A stretch of DNA of 64,000 nucleotides from a virus. The notes under the pieces are model-generated. The model saw only the letters and a list, made by a program, of their open reading frames with translations. It was not told the DNA's origin and did not search any database. The DNA lies in the IMG/VR virus record IMGVR_UViG_3300036045_000316, positions 1 to 64,000 of that record; one strand, written 5' to 3'. Made by a program: the position numbers and the translations under genes. Shown here in pieces: positions 25,101 through 33,121 of this stretch; position 1 is the first letter of the stretch; each line of letters opens with the position of its first letter.

Positions 25101-25242
25101 TCAAGGCTATCGCCGCCGCGTGACCGTTGATCTGGAACGGTTGTCGTACTACGACTCGTGGGTGCTGACGGCAACGGTACGTCCGGCGTTCGTCGCCCGC
25201 GATGCTACTTGTGCGTCGATCCTCTACAACATCGCTGTCTAA
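22138..25242 (+). CDS. 2H-phosphoesterase / prohead protease / scaffold / HK97 major capsid fusion
   Basis: 1034 aa polyprotein. Residues about 30-215 form a 2H phosphoesterase (LigT-like) with two H-x-T motifs, LHVTLVYL (H75) and PHLTIGY (H162). About 255-420 match an S78 prohead protease, with candidate triad H315/H316 (ALYHHGID), S368/S369 (LKWSSGA) and E391 (PIVEGSLTPTPA). An S-rich linker and an acidic, glutamine-rich coiled coil (about 490-600) look like the scaffolding delta domain, followed by a GN-repeat linker. From about 635 to the end is an HK97-fold capsid (LAAGGDEWVPTMW; VMFSEEVDEDSIIPF; TAYRRRVTVDLERLSYYDS-like end). Start 22138 has GAGGT eight bases upstream; 22117 (ATG) and 22096 (TTG) are alternatives. 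The protease presumably self-cleaves. Confidence 0.88.
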   Translation: MTAVANNSYKWDIPPHWNGALITGATNTSVKMSPHPGAMIALYPSPEVALRVNEFATAMTAIEPTFTPAHAADLHVTLVYLAEDASAIEREKYEALWETLSAAVFSPLVGALNGIGRFTDPDSGAIYLNVDSPALPEFRQKLIDLVKSVGITPVENHGFTPHLTIGYAPVDNTQMVLPTVEVIPVDFQRLVLVWNGERTQFEAARLDPAAAEAARAVVEAQTVEQIADEEAMVTLVDGEGKTIKALTSELLVSYGGAIKAIASTAVSPDGNPIMRVGGYVVHWGSEDDKDLDDQYFAPDTDYYLGYFSTRPALYHHGIDLKVKGMKVGTIDHIHADDVGLWAEAQIELYNDYVRAIHQMVKRGLLKWSSGALPQLVTAAKNGKILTWPIVEGSLTPTPAKPFGTLIVPVKALKALPLPDLTKELIAEESSDVEAAPQLMPERETSPQHELEPEHSIISARFPSSSSSSSTSLETAVNTSLVTDAAPSTINEGEPMTPESLLVILKAMAEKLGIQLDEQQQQAALEAALSAYGQLAETVAPVSAEEAAKMTEEEIAKQEEEAAMKAVRNPAFLQQIAQIVRQSVPVREPAFAPTLKTAVGAAVAALPPGQSQTGAFRGNGNGNGNGRQPHIEVSSKYARLSAEDMSFVARFMKAIKARDQQAWTPAPEFMRELVDKADRAIKTGATYEKETLRGVKAWKANELNYSTLAAGGDEWVPTMWLDRIWELTRIENVVAPQFMEVDMPSNPYELPIESTDPTVSRVAETKDETQMTLAASGSPIPDSKVTTGKVTLNADKLALRVMFSEEVDEDSIIPFAGQLRNQAQRAILDAIDFVDLNADDTASGNINLDGGTPAATDKYNVVFKGIIYTGLVANSGNNKVDMGGVAPTLQYIRAARWKLASRYASRPQDLVIFCDAATYAKLLNLPEFLTMDKIGAQATIVTGMVGQIDGIPVLLTNEMALAAANGKVSSTGTNNTFGRLVYAHKPSFYQGYRRRVTVDLERLSYYDSWVLTATVRPAFVARDATCASILYNIAV
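23608..23622 (+). promoter_or_regulatory. Possible internal start for scaffold-capsid
   Basis: GAAGGTGA (23608-23615) precedes an in-frame ATG at 23620 (MTPESLLVILKAM), residue 495 of the fusion and exactly between protease and scaffold. Independent initiation here would give extra capsid subunits without the enzymatic domains. Confidence 0.45.
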
Positions 25243-25294
25243 CCCGGTGGGGCTGACCGAATAAGCCAGTTGAGCAAGGGAGGCTTCACAACAC

Positions 25295-25723
25295 ATGGGT
25301 AACAAAATGCTGGAACGCATCGCGGTGGACAAGTACATGATCGCGCTGCTGTTCCAAACGACCAACATCCCTGACGCTGCGGGGACGATGAAGACGACGC
25401 AAGTGGACTCCGATGATTACGTGATGCCGTTCAAGGGTAGCATCGTCGGCTTGAGCATCCGCCAGAACGCAGCGCTTTCGGGCGGCGAACTGACCTTCAA
25501 GCCAACGCTGGCGGGCACGGCGGTCACGGGCACCGGCTTGAACTGCGTCCTCAATTCTTCCGCGCAGCAGGCGCATAAGAGCCAGCTTGCCGACATCGCT
25601 ACCTTCACCTTCGCGGCAGGGGCGCGGCTCGGCATCGCGTGGACGAAAACGGGCACAGTGGCGGCGACGACCACTGACGCCGTAGCGACACTGTTCGTCT
25701 TGGTCGAAGTGGACGACTTATAA
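25295..25723 (+). CDS. Probable head decoration protein
   Basis: 142 aa, directly downstream of the capsid gene where decoration or cement proteins are usual. Nearly all beta strand, with S/T/A-rich repeats (VGLSIRQNAALSGGELTF; TFTFAAGARLGIAWTKTG). No named family seen. Confidence 0.6.
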   Translation: MGNKMLERIAVDKYMIALLFQTTNIPDAAGTMKTTQVDSDDYVMPFKGSIVGLSIRQNAALSGGELTFKPTLAGTAVTGTGLNCVLNSSAQQAHKSQLADIATFTFAAGARLGIAWTKTGTVAATTTDAVATLFVLVEVDDL

Positions 25724-25775
25724 GCGCAAGCATTTCGTCGTCACTTACGAAGCTGAGAAAGAAGGAGATCAAGAC

Positions 25776-26243
25776 GTGATCGAACTACCGAGTGCCTACA
25801 ACGGACGACCTTCCGGCGGACTAACCATTCCGCCGGGTGTGTACGCCGACGATGATCCGCGCCTGCTCAATCTTGCCGAGTACCTCGTGGAAACGAGGCA
25901 CGCTATCCGCGTGGGCACGTTTCCCGATGCCGCTGAAGTGGCTACGCTGGCGGGTAAAGACGCTCCCAGCGCAGACGGCGCGGCAGAGACGGCGGTTGCA
26001 GTGCCGCACGCAGCAGAAGGTGAGCCGAATGAGGGCGGGGTTTCAACGACTGGCACAGGCGCAAGCGACGAATCAGCGGTGGATAACGCAACTGCTGAAG
26101 ACGCCGAGCCTGTGGCGCAACCAGTGAACGAATCAGACGGCGCGGCTGAGAGCGCCACGCCCGCTGCTGACGCTGCGCCCGCTAAAGAAGAGAAGACGAA
26201 TAAACCCGCCTCCACCTCCAAATCAAAGAGCAAGCAGGGATAG
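25776..26243 (+). CDS. Unknown head-module protein with low-complexity acidic tail
   Basis: 155 aa from GTG 25776 with AAGGAG upstream. Residues 1-55 look folded (IPPGVYADDDPRLLNLAEYLV); the remaining 100 are A/E/P/T-rich and end in K/S repeats. In other phages small proteins of this type lie between capsid and connector genes. Confidence 0.6.
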   Translation: MIELPSAYNGRPSGGLTIPPGVYADDDPRLLNLAEYLVETRHAIRVGTFPDAAEVATLAGKDAPSADGAAETAVAVPHAAEGEPNEGGVSTTGTGASDESAVDNATAEDAEPVAQPVNESDGAAESATPAADAAPAKEEKTNKPASTSKSKSKQG

Positions 26244-26258
26244 AGGTAGCGGTCACTC

Positions 26259-27176
26259 GTGCCCAATCGTTACGCAACCATTGATCAGGTCAAGCGGGAA
26301 GTCGATATGGATGGTGGCAGTACCACCATGACGACAGCGACCTACCAGTATCTGTGGCAGGCGTTGGAGTCCGTGTCGGCGCGGATCGAGCGAGAGACCG
26401 CCCTTGAATTCGCGCCGCGCGTAGAGACTCGCTACTTTGATGCACGAGGGGATCACCTGCTGCGTGCCAGCTTACTCGACCTGATCGCTGGACAGATCAT
26501 CGATGTCAAATCGCCGCTGCTCGGTATCACATCGGTGACGCTGGGCGGTGACAGCGCCGCACTGGCGACGAGCGCCTACCGTGAATATCCACGCGGCGTG
26601 ACGCCGATCCAGATGCTTGAACTGATCGACGGCGATATATGGACGCAGTATGACACTACGTACCGCAACGCTCACGCTATCGCTGGACTGTGGGGCTACC
26701 GCACGCGCTATGCGACGGATGCTTGGAAGCTGGTGGACTCACTGACGAGTGCGGTGGCGAATACGTCGGTGGAAACGGTCAACGTCTCCAGCACGAGCGC
26801 GGTCACTGGCTATGGCTTGCCGCGCTTCTCACCGGGCATGTTGATCCGCATCGGCACAACGACGACGACGGAACTGCGCTACATCCACACCATCAACAGC
26901 ACCACGCAGTTTAGCGCCAGCCGCGCCGAGAACGGTACGACGGCGCAAACACCCGCGCAGGATACGGGGGTATGGGTGTTCCAACCAGAATCCGCGATCC
27001 AGCGGGCGGCGCTGCGGTGGGTGGCGTACTTACAGCATCGACGAGCCAAGTTTGGCAACGTCACTTACGACGGCTTGACTACTGAGTCATTCCCGTCGGA
27101 TATGCCGCAGGAAGTCCGCAACATTCTCGAAGAGGGTGGCTTCCTCCAGCGCGGCATGGCATGGAGAGCGATCTGA
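26259..27176 (+). CDS. Head-tail connector (gp6-like adaptor)
   Basis: 305 aa from GTG 26259. Residues 1-70 and 240-300 carry the helical adaptor features of HK97 gp6-like proteins (ATIDQVKREV; YLWQALESVSARIERETALEF; ALRWVAYLQHRRAKF). A beta-rich insertion occupies the middle, longer than typical. It lies between capsid and tail-completion genes. Confidence 0.7.
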   Translation: MPNRYATIDQVKREVDMDGGSTTMTTATYQYLWQALESVSARIERETALEFAPRVETRYFDARGDHLLRASLLDLIAGQIIDVKSPLLGITSVTLGGDSAALATSAYREYPRGVTPIQMLELIDGDIWTQYDTTYRNAHAIAGLWGYRTRYATDAWKLVDSLTSAVANTSVETVNVSSTSAVTGYGLPRFSPGMLIRIGTTTTTELRYIHTINSTTQFSASRAENGTTAQTPAQDTGVWVFQPESAIQRAALRWVAYLQHRRAKFGNVTYDGLTTESFPSDMPQEVRNILEEGGFLQRGMAWRAI

Positions 27177-27177
27177 C

Positions 27178-27648
27178 GTGTACGAGCAGACGGTAAGGAT
27201 CAAGGGCGATTTGTTCAAGTTGTTCGAGCAAGAGATAAAGACGGCGCGCACGAAGGTGCGGCGACTGCTCTTCCGCGTGGTCACAGGTGAAACGGTCTTG
27301 CGGACGCTGCGCGGCTTGAGCGTCGAGCCGGGTAAACCTACCTATCCGATCCGCTGGCAGTCCGAGAAGCAGCGCCGCTATGTGATGGCGAAACTGCGCC
27401 GTGAGCGTAACTTGCCGTACACGCGGACACACCGCCTCTCGCAAGGGTGGACGGCAGTGGTGGGGGAGGGCATGACGATCCAGTTCGTTAATCGTTCGCC
27501 CGCCGCTGCTTACGTGCAAGGGAAGCGACAGCAGATCATGCACAAAGGCAGGTGGCCGTATGCGCCGAGCGTGATCGCCCAAGCCGCGCCAGACATCATG
27601 AACGAAGTTGCCCGCCAGTACGCGAACACGTTCGGTAAGAGGGTCTAA
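27178..27648 (+). CDS. HK97 gp10-like head-tail joining protein
   Basis: 156 aa from GTG 27178, just after the connector stop. It shows the gp10-like core with a basic central segment (YPIRWQSEKQRRYVMAKLRR), then RTHRLSQGW and the strand region VGEGMTIQFVNRSPAAAYV. Earlier in-frame codons lie inside the upstream gene. Order with neighbours supports the call. Confidence 0.7.
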   Translation: MYEQTVRIKGDLFKLFEQEIKTARTKVRRLLFRVVTGETVLRTLRGLSVEPGKPTYPIRWQSEKQRRYVMAKLRRERNLPYTRTHRLSQGWTAVVGEGMTIQFVNRSPAAAYVQGKRQQIMHKGRWPYAPSVIAQAAPDIMNEVARQYANTFGKRV

Positions 27649-27667
27649 GCAGGTGAGGGAGTGACCG

Positions 27668-28138
27668 ATGGCTGATCGCTTGAGTGATGTTTTCGATAGG
27701 GTGGTGGCGTGCCAAAAGGAATTGAGCGCCAGTTGGACGAAAACGCCCAATGCCGTGCCCTATTTTCTGTACAATTCGTCGCAGTATCCCTATTGGACGA
27801 ATCTGCTTGGTCCTTGGGCAACGACGAAGGACTCGGACGGGCGCACCATCTACCAGCACAACATCACCATGCAACTGACCATTGGAGCATCCACTGGCGG
27901 AGAGGCAGGCGAGTACGAACAGTTGGCGCGGGAGTGGACGGTGAGCGTGCAGGACTACTTCGCCCGTCGCCCGAACTTGAAGAGCACCGCATATCCCGAT
28001 GGCGCGAAATGGCTGCGGGAAACGGCTTACATCTCTAACTCCAGCGGACTGCTGATCAATGAAGAGGCGTCCGGCAAGGAGTGGTACATGAACTTCAACT
28101 TAGTCATTGAACTCGGCATCCCGACGCCGACTTCGTGA
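27668..28138 (+). CDS. Probable tail terminator protein
   Basis: 156 aa between the gp10-like gene and the tail tube gene, the position of the tail terminator. The fold pattern (strand-helix with HNITMQLTIGAS, EYEQLAREWTVSVQDYFARRP, long C-terminal strand MNFNLVIELGIP) fits this small family, which is poorly conserved in sequence. Confidence 0.6.
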   Translation: MADRLSDVFDRVVACQKELSASWTKTPNAVPYFLYNSSQYPYWTNLLGPWATTKDSDGRTIYQHNITMQLTIGASTGGEAGEYEQLAREWTVSVQDYFARRPNLKSTAYPDGAKWLRETAYISNSSGLLINEEASGKEWYMNFNLVIELGIPTPTS

Positions 28139-28162
28139 TCTGATCCACAAGGAGAATCAACG

Positions 28163-29020
28163 ATGGCACGAGGCTATCCCGTCGGCTTGGCGCGGGCGCT
28201 CATATGGACATATGTGCTGACCGGCGCACGCAAAGGCACGGCAATCGGACAGGGTTCCACAATCGCCAATGGCGCAACATCGGGGGCGTTCGTGCTGCCC
28301 GATGTCAAAACCGCCAATCTCGCCCCCGTCCCCGCAGAGACGATTGAAATTCAAGGCGGAGATCGCATCGTAGCGACCCCAGCATTTGGCGGCGGCAAAA
28401 CGTCACCATTCGAGATCGTGTCGTCAAGCATCGACACCGTGCTGATGGGGTTGATCGCGGGATCGAACGTCAACACGACCAACTCGCAGCATACCTACTT
28501 CGGTCCTAACCACAACCGCAGCACACCGCGTTCGCTCGGCTGTGCGATCCAACAACGCATCGAGATGAGCGATGGCAGCACCTACTTCCTGACGCGCATC
28601 TTCCCCGTCTGCGGCATGGTCATTGGTGGCGGCAATGCCGCCTTCCGTGCGGGCAACGACAGCACCATCACGGTCAGTCCGGTCAACACCTCAACCGCGC
28701 TTGACGGACGCAGCTTCGGCTCAACAGGTCTGAACTTGGGGTATCAGGATGACATCGGCGACACCTATTGGCTGATCTCGCCGTACCCTGTCTACTTCGT
28801 CACGTTCGCGGCAGACGGGACGGCGACGACGTTCAGCACGATCTACAAGCCCGTCTCCACGACGGTGACGATCAACGCCAGCGTCAACGAGATGGTCAAG
28901 AACGCCACCGTTACGGCACTGTCGGCGATCACGCTGGCGGGCACGGCTACGTTGGCGGCGGCAGGCACGGCAGCCGACCTCCACGTGTTGACCTTAGGCA
29001 CGGAATACGTACCCGTTTAA
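28163..29020 (+). CDS. Major tail (tube) protein
   Basis: 285 aa, beta-rich with an AAGGAG ribosome site. Abundant G/S/T and a C-terminal Ig-like segment (TVTINASVNEMVKNATVTAL) are typical of siphophage tube subunits. It precedes the chaperone genes and is followed by a strong hairpin, consistent with high expression from a separate transcript level. Confidence 0.65.
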   Translation: MARGYPVGLARALIWTYVLTGARKGTAIGQGSTIANGATSGAFVLPDVKTANLAPVPAETIEIQGGDRIVATPAFGGGKTSPFEIVSSSIDTVLMGLIAGSNVNTTNSQHTYFGPNHNRSTPRSLGCAIQQRIEMSDGSTYFLTRIFPVCGMVIGGGNAAFRAGNDSTITVSPVNTSTALDGRSFGSTGLNLGYQDDIGDTYWLISPYPVYFVTFAADGTATTFSTIYKPVSTTVTINASVNEMVKNATVTALSAITLAGTATLAAAGTAADLHVLTLGTEYVPV

Positions 29021-29026
29021 TCCTTG

Positions 29027-29059
29027 CTGATGGGAGAGCTACCTTAACTCTCCCATCAG
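29027..29059 (+). terminator. Hairpin after the tail tube gene
   Basis: CTGATGGGAGAG (29027-29038) pairs fully with CTCTCCCATCAG (29048-29059), 9-base loop. No U-tract follows, so it may cause partial termination or stabilise the upstream mRNA. Confidence 0.6.
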
Positions 29060-29098
29060 TATCAGTCTTGACTTGACGGCAGCGACATAGGAGAGAAG

Positions 29099-29401
29099 AT
29101 GCCAAAAGTAGTGTTGACCGAAGAGCAGATCGGGACGCTATCGCCCGATCTGGTGCGCTATCCGCGCCTCGATGTGCAGGGGCGAGAATTCAACCGCCGC
29201 GAAGTGAATACGCGCAGCGTAGGACACAACCTGTTCGTGGTCATCCCCGCTGCCATCGACGGCGACGGCTGGGAATTCGTGTTGCCCGCTGCGTACAGCA
29301 ACCCTGTCGCAACGGATACGGCGAATGAAGCCGACGCCAGCGCGGATACGGTGGTCGTTACGCCCGTTCCCGCGCCACCGTCCAATGCAAAGACAAAATA
29401 A
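29099..29401 (+). CDS. Small unknown tail-region protein
   Basis: 100 aa, GGAGAGAAG upstream. The N-terminal half folds as a short alpha/beta unit (VVLTEEQIGTLSPDLVRYPRL); the C-terminal third is T/A/P-rich. No family. Confidence 0.55.
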   Translation: MPKVVLTEEQIGTLSPDLVRYPRLDVQGREFNRREVNTRSVGHNLFVVIPAAIDGDGWEFVLPAAYSNPVATDTANEADASADTVVVTPVPAPPSNAKTK

Positions 29402-29404
29402 GCG

Positions 29405-29860
29405 ATGCCAGTAGCCCGCCTTGAAGATCACCGCATTCGTGCAGGCATCCAGACCGTAGCGAACGTCACCAGTACCTACGCGGTGAAGAACATCGCGCTG
29501 GTGGCGGATCAAGCCCCGTTTGAAACGCCTTGGATCATCGCTTCGCGGTCAAGCATCCCGCTGCGCCGCGCCCGCTACAGCGACAGCGCCGATAGCGGGG
29601 TGATCGCTGATGGTTATTGGATTTTCGAGTGGGTGATCAGCTACATGACTTTCGGCATGGTGAGCTACTGGAATACGACGTTTTACCCAAGCAGTGTGGA
29701 GTACGCCGATGTGACAGTGATGACCTACGACCAGAACAATACCGCCGTATTCCTGACGTGCAAGGGCAGGCGGCTCAATTTCCCCCGCGACGGTGCGAAC
29801 TGGCCCGGCGGGTATCGAGATGTCAGGATGCAGTTTGAAGAAGGAAATGTGATCACATGA
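29405..29860 (+). CDS. Probable tail-associated structural protein
   Basis: 151 aa, beta-rich and aromatic (GYWIFEWVISYMTFGMVSYW; DGANWPGGYRDVRMQF). It lies between tail tube and chaperone genes and overlaps the latter by ATGA. It resembles minor tail proteins in composition only. Confidence 0.55.
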   Translation: MPVARLEDHRIRAGIQTVANVTSTYAVKNIALVADQAPFETPWIIASRSSIPLRRARYSDSADSGVIADGYWIFEWVISYMTFGMVSYWNTTFYPSSVEYADVTVMTYDQNNTAVFLTCKGRRLNFPRDGANWPGGYRDVRMQFEEGNVIT

Positions 29861-30366
29861 CCGATAAACCAGAACAGGGAAGCGCTGCGACGGCATCTGT
29901 ATCTACACCAGCGCCAACGCGCAGCATCCGTGACTATGTTCAGTTTCATTGCCTTGCCGCAACACTCGGCACCGAACTCGCGGCAAAGCGGATGTTTGAG
30001 GAGTTCAAGAGATTAGATGACTTCGATGAATCGCTGAGCGGTCATATGGATCTCTTGGCGACCATGTATACCTGCACAGAACGAGTCACCTTTACACTCG
30101 ATGGTTCTGAACGCAACCAGGTACGCGAATTCCAGAAGGCATGGGAAAAACATGGCGGCAAAACGGCGGCGTTGTGGCAATTGCGGAAGAACATGCCGGA
30201 TTTGCTGGTATCTGCGTGGATCACCGCCTTCAACGAAGCGCAAACATTGTTCGATGTGCCCATTGAGCAGAAACCGTTTAGTTGGTTGACGGCTGACGAG
30301 CAAGCGGAGGCACTGGACATCAACAGCCCTTTAGCCGTAAGCGCCGCCAATGGAAATTCAGCGTAG
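29857..30366 (+). CDS. Tail assembly chaperone, G-type
   Basis: 169 aa, helical, located between the tail tube and tape-measure genes. Proteins here (lambda gpG analogues) coat the tape measure during tail growth. Near its end, in frame, is a slippery CCCTTTA followed by a stem, so a fraction of ribosomes should shift -1 and continue into the next frame, giving a 248-residue G-T fusion. Confidence 0.8.
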   Translation: MTDKPEQGSAATASVSTPAPTRSIRDYVQFHCLAATLGTELAAKRMFEEFKRLDDFDESLSGHMDLLATMYTCTERVTFTLDGSERNQVREFQKAWEKHGGKTAALWQLRKNMPDLLVSAWITAFNEAQTLFDVPIEQKPFSWLTADEQAEALDINSPLAVSAANGNSA

Positions 30367-30381
30367 TTGATTTGGCGGCGC
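30327..30381 (+). promoter_or_regulatory. Programmed -1 ribosomal frameshift signal
   Basis: The heptamer C-CCT-TTA (30327-30333) is of X-XXY-YYZ type and in register with the chaperone frame. After a 7-base spacer, GCGCCGCCAA (30341-30350) pairs perfectly with TTGGCGGCGC (30372-30381), a 10-bp GC-rich stem with a 21-base loop. The -1 frame is open from about 30294 to the stop at 30602. Location matches the conserved tail-chaperone frameshift of long-tailed phages. Confidence 0.85.
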
Positions 30382-30602
30382 GATATCACGAACACACCGA
30401 CCTGACTCTGCCTGAACAGTTGGACCTGGGAGGGTATCCGCCTGCACTCGTGTTTCGCGCCGCCGAAATTGCCAAGCGGACAGGCAACTTACCCCACCCA
30501 GACGACATTTTGCGATTGCCCCAAAGATGGGTGCACGCTATCAGCCAGATTTTGTTGCTTTGGCAACTGACCGAGCCGAAGAAGTCTGAGACCAGCGAAT
30601 GA
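30372..30602 (+). CDS. Tail assembly chaperone, T-type extension
   Basis: 76 aa if started at TTG 30372, but more likely made as the C-terminal part of the frameshift fusion, entering the frame at 30333 (SRKRRQWKFSVVDLAARY...). It is helical, ending WQLTEPKKSETSE. The TTG lies inside the frameshift stem and has no ribosome site, which argues against independent initiation. The tape measure starts in its stop codon. Confidence 0.75.
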   Translation: MAARYHEHTDLTLPEQLDLGGYPPALVFRAAEIAKRTGNLPHPDDILRLPQRWVHAISQILLLWQLTEPKKSETSE

Positions 30603-33118
30603 GCGACAATCCAAGCGTACAGGGCGTACTCGAAATTGTATTACGCGGGGATCGGGAAGCCGCTGCGGGGCTTCAGCGCGTCCGGACCGAAGCGGAGCGC
30701 GTCCTCAAACTGTCCGATAACACCCGTCGAGATATTCGCGCCATTGGCGAAACCGCCAAACAATCGCCGCTACTCGGGCGAGACTCATTTGCCAGCGCCG
30801 CTAAAGGGGCGGATGAACTCTCCAAGCGGCTGAAAGTAATCAGGACAGGTTACGGCGACCTCCGTAAAGAACTGCTACTGCTTGATACTGAAGCCGCCAA
30901 GTCTGCCGCCGCACGAAAAGTCGCCGATCTGCGCGAGGAGGTAAGTGCGCGTGCCGCAGGCACAGTACGTAAAGGGCTATTCGACAGTGCTCAACTGGCA
31001 GCGCAGGGGAATGTAAAAGGCGCAGCCAATGTCGCCGTCAACACCGCGCAGGCAGCCGCAGCAAACGCCTCGCTGACATCGGTAGTTGGCGCGTTTGGCT
31101 TAATTGGTGGCGCTGCTATTGCTGTTGCTGTTGCCTCGCGTCAATTCTTCCAGATTCTAGATCAAGGCAAAGCCGCCGTAACAGCCGCCGCGAACAGCCA
31201 GCGGTTGTATTATGAAACGCTGACCGAAGGCACAACCACAAGTATTCAGGATCAGATCAAGGCGCAAGAAACGCAAAAGTCAGTCACCGATCAGACGATC
31301 CGCGATTTGGAGAATGCTCGAAACATCGCCGCGCAGTCAGGCGGGGTGTTTGGTGACTTTCTCGTTCGCGTGGGCGACCTGACAGGGTACATGGGCGGCG
31401 TGTCGGCGGATGAGATTCAGCGCCTAAAAGACGAGTCGCTGCAACTGCAATTCAACATCAATGCGCTTAATTCTGCCATGCAAAGCAGCGAGGTTTCGGC
31501 GAACGACCTTAAAATCGCTGAGGAGAAACTAGCGGAAGAGCGCAAAAAGCTGAACGACTTCCTCGTCTCCGATTCCATTCGTGCTGCTACCGTTGAACTG
31601 GATTACCGTCGGCAGTTCAATAGTTACAGCAAACAAAGTGCCGACCAACTGCGCGACAGCGCCGCTGCTTTGCAGCAGCAGATCACCGATCAGGAAGCCT
31701 ATATTGCCATGTTGGAAACGACCACTGGCAATAATGAGCAGTTGGCGCAGGCGATGAATGCCGCCGCCGACCAATTGGCGGTGCTAAAAGACCTGCACAC
31801 GGCGGTCACTGGCACACTGTTGCAGAATGCGCTGGCGGAGGAACGGCGTCTCAAGGTCATTAAAGACAGCACTTCTGCGATTGAGGAAGCCACACAGATT
31901 CGTCAATCGATCTCCGATCTCCAAAAACAACAAAGCGAAGTGCTCGAAGAACGTCGCCGCGCCGATGACCGCAACGCGCAGGTGAAGGCGCTGCAAGATC
32001 GCATCGCCACCGCGAAAGCAGTCGAAGCCGAGCAGGAACGCACTGCCCGCCTCGCCAAACTGCGTGCCGACGCCGTAAAGCAAGAGGGTGCAGACCGCGC
32101 CAAGCTGAACACGAACGTCAAGAAACTGAACGATAATTTCTTCGCTAACGAACTGAAGGCACATGCTGAATTCCGCCTGAGCGAACAACGCATCAACGAT
32201 AAGGCGGCATTGGAGCGCGTCCGCAAGCTGCAAGACTTGGAAGACGAACTCTCCGACCTCGCGGCGGGCGGCGACGTGGTGGCGTTCATCCGCGCCCAAC
32301 GACAGGGGCTGAAGGACATCAATCGCACCGATGAAGATCAGGGCGTCGAACGCCGACAGCGCTTGGAAGACTTCCAATTGCAACGGCAAGAAGCTGCCGA
32401 TGCCCGCAACGCGCAGGTGCGCGACTTACTCGCTTCCTTCGAGGAAGATCGCCGCGTCCGCCAGCAAGAGAACGCCGAACGCATCAATCAGGAGATCGCG
32501 GCGGGCAAGACGCGGGTGACGCAATCGGCATTGTTGGAGCAGCAACTTGCCGACCTGCGCGAACAATTCGCTGCTGACGATCTTGCCCGTACCCGCCAGC
32601 GTGAAGATGACGCCACGCGCACGCAACTGGAAGCCTTACGGAAACGACAGGCAGAACTTGCCCCACAGATCGCCAAAGGCGCGGACCTCCTCGCCAATAG
32701 CGCGGTCAAATTCTTGGATCAGGTATCGGGCGGGGTGGTCAGCATGATCAACCGCATTCGCAACGCGACGACGGCACAAACGCAGTCGAAAGGTACGCCC
32801 CCCAAGCTGAAAGGTGGCATCCCGCTGAACTTTGAAGGCGGCATTTACACGCAGCCGACGATTGGCGCACTGGCGGAAACGAACGGCTACGGCGACATGG
32901 TGATCCCCTTCCGCCAGTCGGAGGGCTTTTATCCGGCACTTGAACGCGCCATGCGTACTGCGGGGGGCGGTGGCGGACGCGCCGCGACGTTCACCTTCAA
33001 CTACACCGTCGGCGATGTGGCGACGGAGACGCGCCTGCGCGAAGTGCAGCACCAGATCGTGGAGGATGTGGTGCGGACGCAGCAAGAAGCGCAGCACATC
33101 TTGCAGCGGGGAGCGTAG
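30599..33118 (+). CDS. Tape measure protein
   Basis: 839 aa; sets tail length and is ejected with the DNA. Long coiled coils cover about residues 200-690 (repeated Q/E/R heptads), with a membrane-like segment near 160-185 (VVGAFGLIGGAAIAVAVAS). The C-terminal part has a conserved-type ending PTIGALAETNGYGDMVIPF common in siphophage tape measures (the usual form is 'EaG.E.vvp'). Length would correspond to a tail of roughly 125 nm if 0.15 nm per residue holds. Confidence 0.9.
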   Translation: MSDNPSVQGVLEIVLRGDREAAAGLQRVRTEAERVLKLSDNTRRDIRAIGETAKQSPLLGRDSFASAAKGADELSKRLKVIRTGYGDLRKELLLLDTEAAKSAAARKVADLREEVSARAAGTVRKGLFDSAQLAAQGNVKGAANVAVNTAQAAAANASLTSVVGAFGLIGGAAIAVAVASRQFFQILDQGKAAVTAAANSQRLYYETLTEGTTTSIQDQIKAQETQKSVTDQTIRDLENARNIAAQSGGVFGDFLVRVGDLTGYMGGVSADEIQRLKDESLQLQFNINALNSAMQSSEVSANDLKIAEEKLAEERKKLNDFLVSDSIRAATVELDYRRQFNSYSKQSADQLRDSAAALQQQITDQEAYIAMLETTTGNNEQLAQAMNAAADQLAVLKDLHTAVTGTLLQNALAEERRLKVIKDSTSAIEEATQIRQSISDLQKQQSEVLEERRRADDRNAQVKALQDRIATAKAVEAEQERTARLAKLRADAVKQEGADRAKLNTNVKKLNDNFFANELKAHAEFRLSEQRINDKAALERVRKLQDLEDELSDLAAGGDVVAFIRAQRQGLKDINRTDEDQGVERRQRLEDFQLQRQEAADARNAQVRDLLASFEEDRRVRQQENAERINQEIAAGKTRVTQSALLEQQLADLREQFAADDLARTRQREDDATRTQLEALRKRQAELAPQIAKGADLLANSAVKFLDQVSGGVVSMINRIRNATTAQTQSKGTPPKLKGGIPLNFEGGIYTQPTIGALAETNGYGDMVIPFRQSEGFYPALERAMRTAGGGGGRAATFTFNYTVGDVATETRLREVQHQIVEDVVRTQQEAQHILQRGA

Positions 33119-33121
33119 ATG

